This document shows positions 24,796 through 27,491 of a stretch of DNA of 27,491 nucleotides, piece after piece. Made by a program: the position numbers and the translations under genes. The notes under the pieces are model-generated. The model had not been told where the DNA came from and searched no databases. It saw only the letters and a list, made by a program, of their open reading frames with translations. Within the stretch, counting starts at the first letter, position 1; each line of letters opens with the position of its first letter. Source of the DNA: Fen-999 sp035505955. Lineage in GTDB: Bacteria > Pseudomonadota > Gammaproteobacteria > Burkholderiales > Rhodocyclaceae. Location: positions 1 to 27,491 of the forward strand of contig DATJQH010000029.1 in assembly GCA_035505955.1 (NCBI GenBank), in the 5' to 3' direction.

Positions 24796-25973
24796 CGCGG
24801 CACATGGATTCCGCCGGCGCGGGATCGCGCCAGCGCGGCGAGGGCGGCGAGGACGGCGAGCGCAGCCACACGCGGCGCGCTGGCGACCGCCGTTCCGGGC
24901 TCGATCGGCGCTTCGCGGGCATCGCGCGACACGGTCTCGAACGGCCGCTTTCCTGGGAGGACCAGCGCAGCCAGTACTGGACGCGGCTGCTCTTCTGCGC
25001 CCTGGCGCTGGTCTATTTCAACTTCGGCGGCGCGGCGCAGGTACGGCCCTGGACGAGCCTCGGCGTCGTCACGTTCGCCTTCCTCGCCTACGGCATGGAG
25101 ATCGCCTACTTCATGCGCCATGCGGCGCGCTTGCCGCATGCGCCATGGCGGCAGCGGCTCACCATGTGGGTGGACATCGGCATGGCATCGTTCGCGGTGC
25201 TTGCCGACACCGCCGTCACCTCGCCGGGCTTCCTCGTCTACCTGATGGTGATCCTCGGCAACGGCATGCGCTACGGCCTTGGCCTGTTCGGCGAGGCGGT
25301 GATCGGCAGCCTGGGCGCCGCGGCGCTGATCGTGGCGAGCCGCCTGTTCGACTACGTGCAGCTGTTCTCCGTGAGCGCCGTGTTCTTCCTGGTGTTTTTC
25401 ACGATCGTCGTCCTCTACTCGTATTCGCTGACCGCCAAGATCGAGCGCGGCCGCGCCAAGCTGGCGCACGAGCGCAACGTCGATTCGCTGACCGGGCTCC
25501 TCAACCGGCGCGCGCTGATCGAGCGCGCCACGCACCTGTTCGGCTCGCCCGAAGACCGGAGCAGCGAGGCGGTGGTGCTGTTTGCCGACCTCGACGGCTT
25601 CAAGGCCGTCAACGATACGCACGGCCACCACGTCGGCGACCAGGTGCTGACGGCGGCCGCGCGGCGCATCGCCGAGAGCGTGCGCGGCGTCGACCTCGTG
25701 GCGCGCTACGGCGGCGACGAGTTCATCGTCATCCTGCCGGCGACCTCGCGCGAGGGCGGCGAACTGGTGGCCCAGCGCATGCGCCAGGCCATCCACGACT
25801 GGGCGCGCGACAACCGCATCGACTTCGGCGTCTCGATCGGCATGGGCCGCTTCCCCGAACACGGTGCCACTCTGGAAGAGGTCATCGGCGTCGTCGACAA
25901 GGCCATGTATCGCAGCAAGTCGCTGCACGGTCGCGGCGGCATTCTCCACGTCGAGGCCTCCGGCACCAGCTAG
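24792..25973 (+). CDS. Membrane-anchored diguanylate cyclase (GGDEF)
   Basis: About 393 residues: a hydrophilic, Arg/Gly-rich N-terminus of about 60 residues, then five to six transmembrane helices (about 70-215) and a C-terminal GGDEF domain (about 230-390). The GGDEF motif is intact at 307-311 and the inhibitory-site RxxD lies at 298-301, so an active, feedback-inhibited cyclase making c-di-GMP is predicted. I do not recognise the membrane sensor as a named MASE-type domain. The GTG at 24792 overlaps the metZ stop in GTGA. An ATG at 24804 is the alternative. The ligand or signal is unknown. Confidence 0.9.
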   Translation: MTRHMDSAGAGSRQRGEGGEDGERSHTRRAGDRRSGLDRRFAGIARHGLERPLSWEDQRSQYWTRLLFCALALVYFNFGGAAQVRPWTSLGVVTFAFLAYGMEIAYFMRHAARLPHAPWRQRLTMWVDIGMASFAVLADTAVTSPGFLVYLMVILGNGMRYGLGLFGEAVIGSLGAAALIVASRLFDYVQLFSVSAVFFLVFFTIVVLYSYSLTAKIERGRAKLAHERNVDSLTGLLNRRALIERATHLFGSPEDRSSEAVVLFADLDGFKAVNDTHGHHVGDQVLTAAARRIAESVRGVDLVARYGGDEFIVILPATSREGGELVAQRMRQAIHDWARDNRIDFGVSIGMGRFPEHGATLEEVIGVVDKAMYRSKSLHGRGGILHVEASGTS

Positions 25974-25995
25974 CCTGGCCGGTTTCCGTGCCGCC

Positions 25996-26994
25996 ATGCG
26001 CATCGCCGACATCCGCCAGCGCCTGGCCGGCCTGGGCGCCAAGCCGACCCACATCGAGCGCATCCTGCGTGCATGGATGCACGCACGCCCCCTCGACGCG
26101 CACGATGCCGCGCACGCGCCCCCGCAGGCCGTGCTCGGCGTCCTGCCGGGACTGACTTTGGATTTGCATGCCCTCGCGCGCGTGCAGAGCGCGCACCCGA
26201 GCGAGGACGGCTCCGTGCGCCTGCTGCTCGAACTCGCGGACGGGCAGACCGTCGAGAGCGTGCTGCTCGCGCGCGACGGACTCTGTGTCTCGACGCAGGT
26301 CGGCTGCGCGGTCGGCTGCAGGTTCTGCATGACGGGGCAGGGCGGGCTGCTGCGGCAGATGGGCAGCGCCGAGATCGTCGCCCAGGTGGTGGCGGCACGC
26401 ACACGCCGCGTCGTGAAGAAGGTCGTGTTCATGGGCATGGGCGAACCGGCGCACAACATGGACAACGTGCTGGAGGCCATCGACCTGCTCGGCACCGCCG
26501 GCGGCATCGGCCACAAGAATCTGGTGTTTTCGACCGTCGGTGATCGCCGCGTGTTCGAGCGCCTGCCGCAGTGCCGCGTCAAGCCGGCGCTGGCGCTGTC
26601 GCTGCACTCGACGAAAGCCGATCTGCGCGCGCAACTGATGCCGCGCGCACCGCGCATCGAGCCGGTGGAACTCGTCGCACTGGCCAACGCATACTCGCAA
26701 GCAACGCACTATCCCATCCAGTACCAGTGGACGCTGATCGAAGGCGTGAACGACGGTGACGACGAACTCGAAGGCATCGTCCGGCTGCTCGCCGGCCATT
26801 ACGCCGTCATGAACCTGATTCCGTTCAACGAGGTCGACGGCGCGGATTTCCGCCGGCCCGAAATGGCGCGCGCCGAAGCGATGGCGCTGCATCTGCACCG
26901 GCACGGCATCCTGGCCAAGATCCGCAACTCCGCCGGGCAGGATGTCGCCGGCGCCTGCGGCCAGCTGCGCGCGCGGCTGGCGGCCGCCAACTAA
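25996..26994 (+). CDS. RlmN-like radical-SAM RNA methyltransferase
   Basis: A 332-residue radical-SAM protein of the RlmN/Cfr group, which puts a methyl group on the C2 (RlmN) or C8 (Cfr) carbon of adenosine in 23S rRNA, and for RlmN also tRNA. The iron-sulfur cysteines are C104, C108 and C111 (CAVGCRFC). The two mechanistic cysteines equivalent to E. coli RlmN C118 and C355 are C97 (LCVSTQVGC) and C321 (ACGQL). The SAM-binding GMGEP is present. It is shorter than typical RlmN (about 360-390 residues), mainly at the N-terminus. The ATG at 25996 is chosen because the alternative upstream frame lies inside the cyclase gene. The genome may have the standard RlmN elsewhere, in which case this is a paralogue. 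Confidence 0.87.
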   Translation: MRIADIRQRLAGLGAKPTHIERILRAWMHARPLDAHDAAHAPPQAVLGVLPGLTLDLHALARVQSAHPSEDGSVRLLLELADGQTVESVLLARDGLCVSTQVGCAVGCRFCMTGQGGLLRQMGSAEIVAQVVAARTRRVVKKVVFMGMGEPAHNMDNVLEAIDLLGTAGGIGHKNLVFSTVGDRRVFERLPQCRVKPALALSLHSTKADLRAQLMPRAPRIEPVELVALANAYSQATHYPIQYQWTLIEGVNDGDDELEGIVRLLAGHYAVMNLIPFNEVDGADFRRPEMARAEAMALHLHRHGILAKIRNSAGQDVAGACGQLRARLAAAN

Positions 26995-27335
26995 GCCTGG
27001 CGCGGCTTCTTCGCCTTGGGCTTCTTCGGTTTCGGAGGCGGCAATTCGCGTTCCGTGATGCGCACCAGGTTGGCCAGCCATTCGCGGTCGTCGAGGCCGT
27101 CGCCGATCAGGAAGTGCGGCTTCGCGCCGGGATAGGGCGGCGCCTCGACCGCCTTGCCAATCGCGGCGCGACCGGCCGTCGTCGGCTTCAGGAAGAACTG
27201 GTTGTCGCAAACGAGCGCGACCACTTTGCCGTCGCAGTAGATGGCGTAATCGCCGAACATCTTCCTGAACGAAATCGCTCCCGCCGCGCGCGACTGGTCG
27301 CACACGTATTCGACGAATTCAATATCCGAGGCCAT
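26991..27335 (-). CDS. TfoX N-terminal-domain protein
   Basis: A 114-residue protein matching the TfoX/Sxy N-terminal domain, with FRKMFGDYAIYCDGKVVALV and FFLKPT as the main signatures. In gammaproteobacteria full-length Sxy/TfoX controls natural competence genes, but this protein lacks the C-terminal TfoX domain, and such short versions have no established role. It ends in a Lys/Pro-rich tail (residues about 99-114, PPPKPKKPKAKKPRQA) that could bind nucleic acid. GGAG precedes the ATG. Its stop codon overlaps that of the convergent RlmN-like gene. Confidence 0.88.
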   Translation of the reverse strand: MASDIEFVEYVCDQSRAAGAISFRKMFGDYAIYCDGKVVALVCDNQFFLKPTTAGRAAIGKAVEAPPYPGAKPHFLIGDGLDDREWLANLVRITERELPPPKPKKPKAKKPRQA

Positions 27336-27362
27336 GTGATCTCCGCTTCGACTGCAGCATAC

Positions 27363-27478
27363 CTTCGGCCGACGATGCGAACAACGAGCGGTGTTGCACG
27401 GCGTACTGCCGAAGCTGACTTTCAGCCGAAGGTTTCAGATGTGCCCATATGCGACGTTCGGCTTGTCTGAAAGCAGAC
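27363..27478. repeat. Palindrome-rich non-coding block at the right edge
   Basis: The final 156 bases beyond the TfoX-domain gene show no convincing gene and look less GC-rich than the rest. A seven-base motif appears as CTTCGGC (27363-27369), GCCGAAG (27408-27414) and GCCGAAG (27425-27431), with a TTCGGC at 27457-27462. Two perfect short hairpins also lie here: GCTGA-CTT-TCAGC (27414-27426) and GTCTG-AAAG-CAGAC (27465-27478). AGCCGAA (27424-27430) and TTCGGCT (27457-27463) pair across 26 bases. The block probably continues past the window. Confidence 0.5.
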
Positions 27479-27491
27479 GCCGATTAGTCGA

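Noticed and set aside
24465..26687. Minus-strand open frame of 740 codons opposite metZ, the cyclase and the RlmN-like gene
   Set aside because: It is an antisense shadow of three well-supported plus-strand genes with no family motif.

Overview
The window is GC-rich (roughly two thirds G+C by eye), gene-dense chromosomal DNA of a betaproteobacterium. Individual proteins and gene order both point there: trxA-rho-rpmE on one strand, and leuB-asd-fimV-truA-trpF-trpB-trpA-accD-folC-SPOR-cvpA-purF-metZ as one long colinear block. I suspect a Rhodocyclales-type organism, but that is an inference from memory of gene orders, not a database result. I see no tRNA, rRNA, CRISPR array, insertion sequence, phage gene or integrase, and no gene-free stretch longer than about 160 bases.

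Layout. (a) 1-2190: the 3' part of a membrane-anchored PAS-GGDEF-EAL-CZB cyclic-di-GMP protein that is probably cut by the window start. (b) 2203-5910, minus strand: trxA, rho, rpmE (with its own promoter and a clear intrinsic terminator), then a GT-C/ArnT-like membrane glycosyltransferase. (c) 6036-9499, plus strand, divergent from trxA: fdxA, a two-CBS-domain protein, aroC, a small YdcH/DUF465 protein and an MFS transporter. (d) 9589-24795, plus strand: the biosynthetic block. It covers leucine (leuB), aspartate-family (asd), tryptophan (trpFBA), fatty-acid (accD), folate (folC), purine (purF) and methionine (metZ) synthesis, together with cell-envelope/polar proteins (fimV, SPOR/DedD-like, cvpA), tRNA pseudouridylation (truA) and an uncharacterised CbiQ/EcfT-like membrane protein. 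Many genes here overlap by 4-14 bases (ATGA/GTGA junctions), which implies translational coupling. (e) 24792-27335: a membrane diguanylate cyclase coupled to metZ, an RlmN-like radical-SAM RNA methyltransferase, and a convergent TfoX-N-domain protein. The last 130 bases are a palindrome-rich non-coding block that runs off the end.

The window is mostly conserved housekeeping and I did not find a convincing new multi-gene system. The best items for a second look are: the orphan CbiQ/EcfT-like protein between fimV and truA; the short RlmN-like enzyme that keeps both mechanistic cysteines; the CZB domain that lacks its first zinc ligand; the absence of leuC/leuD upstream of leuB; the hairpin-rich intergenic element between trpA and accD; and the palindrome cluster at the right edge.
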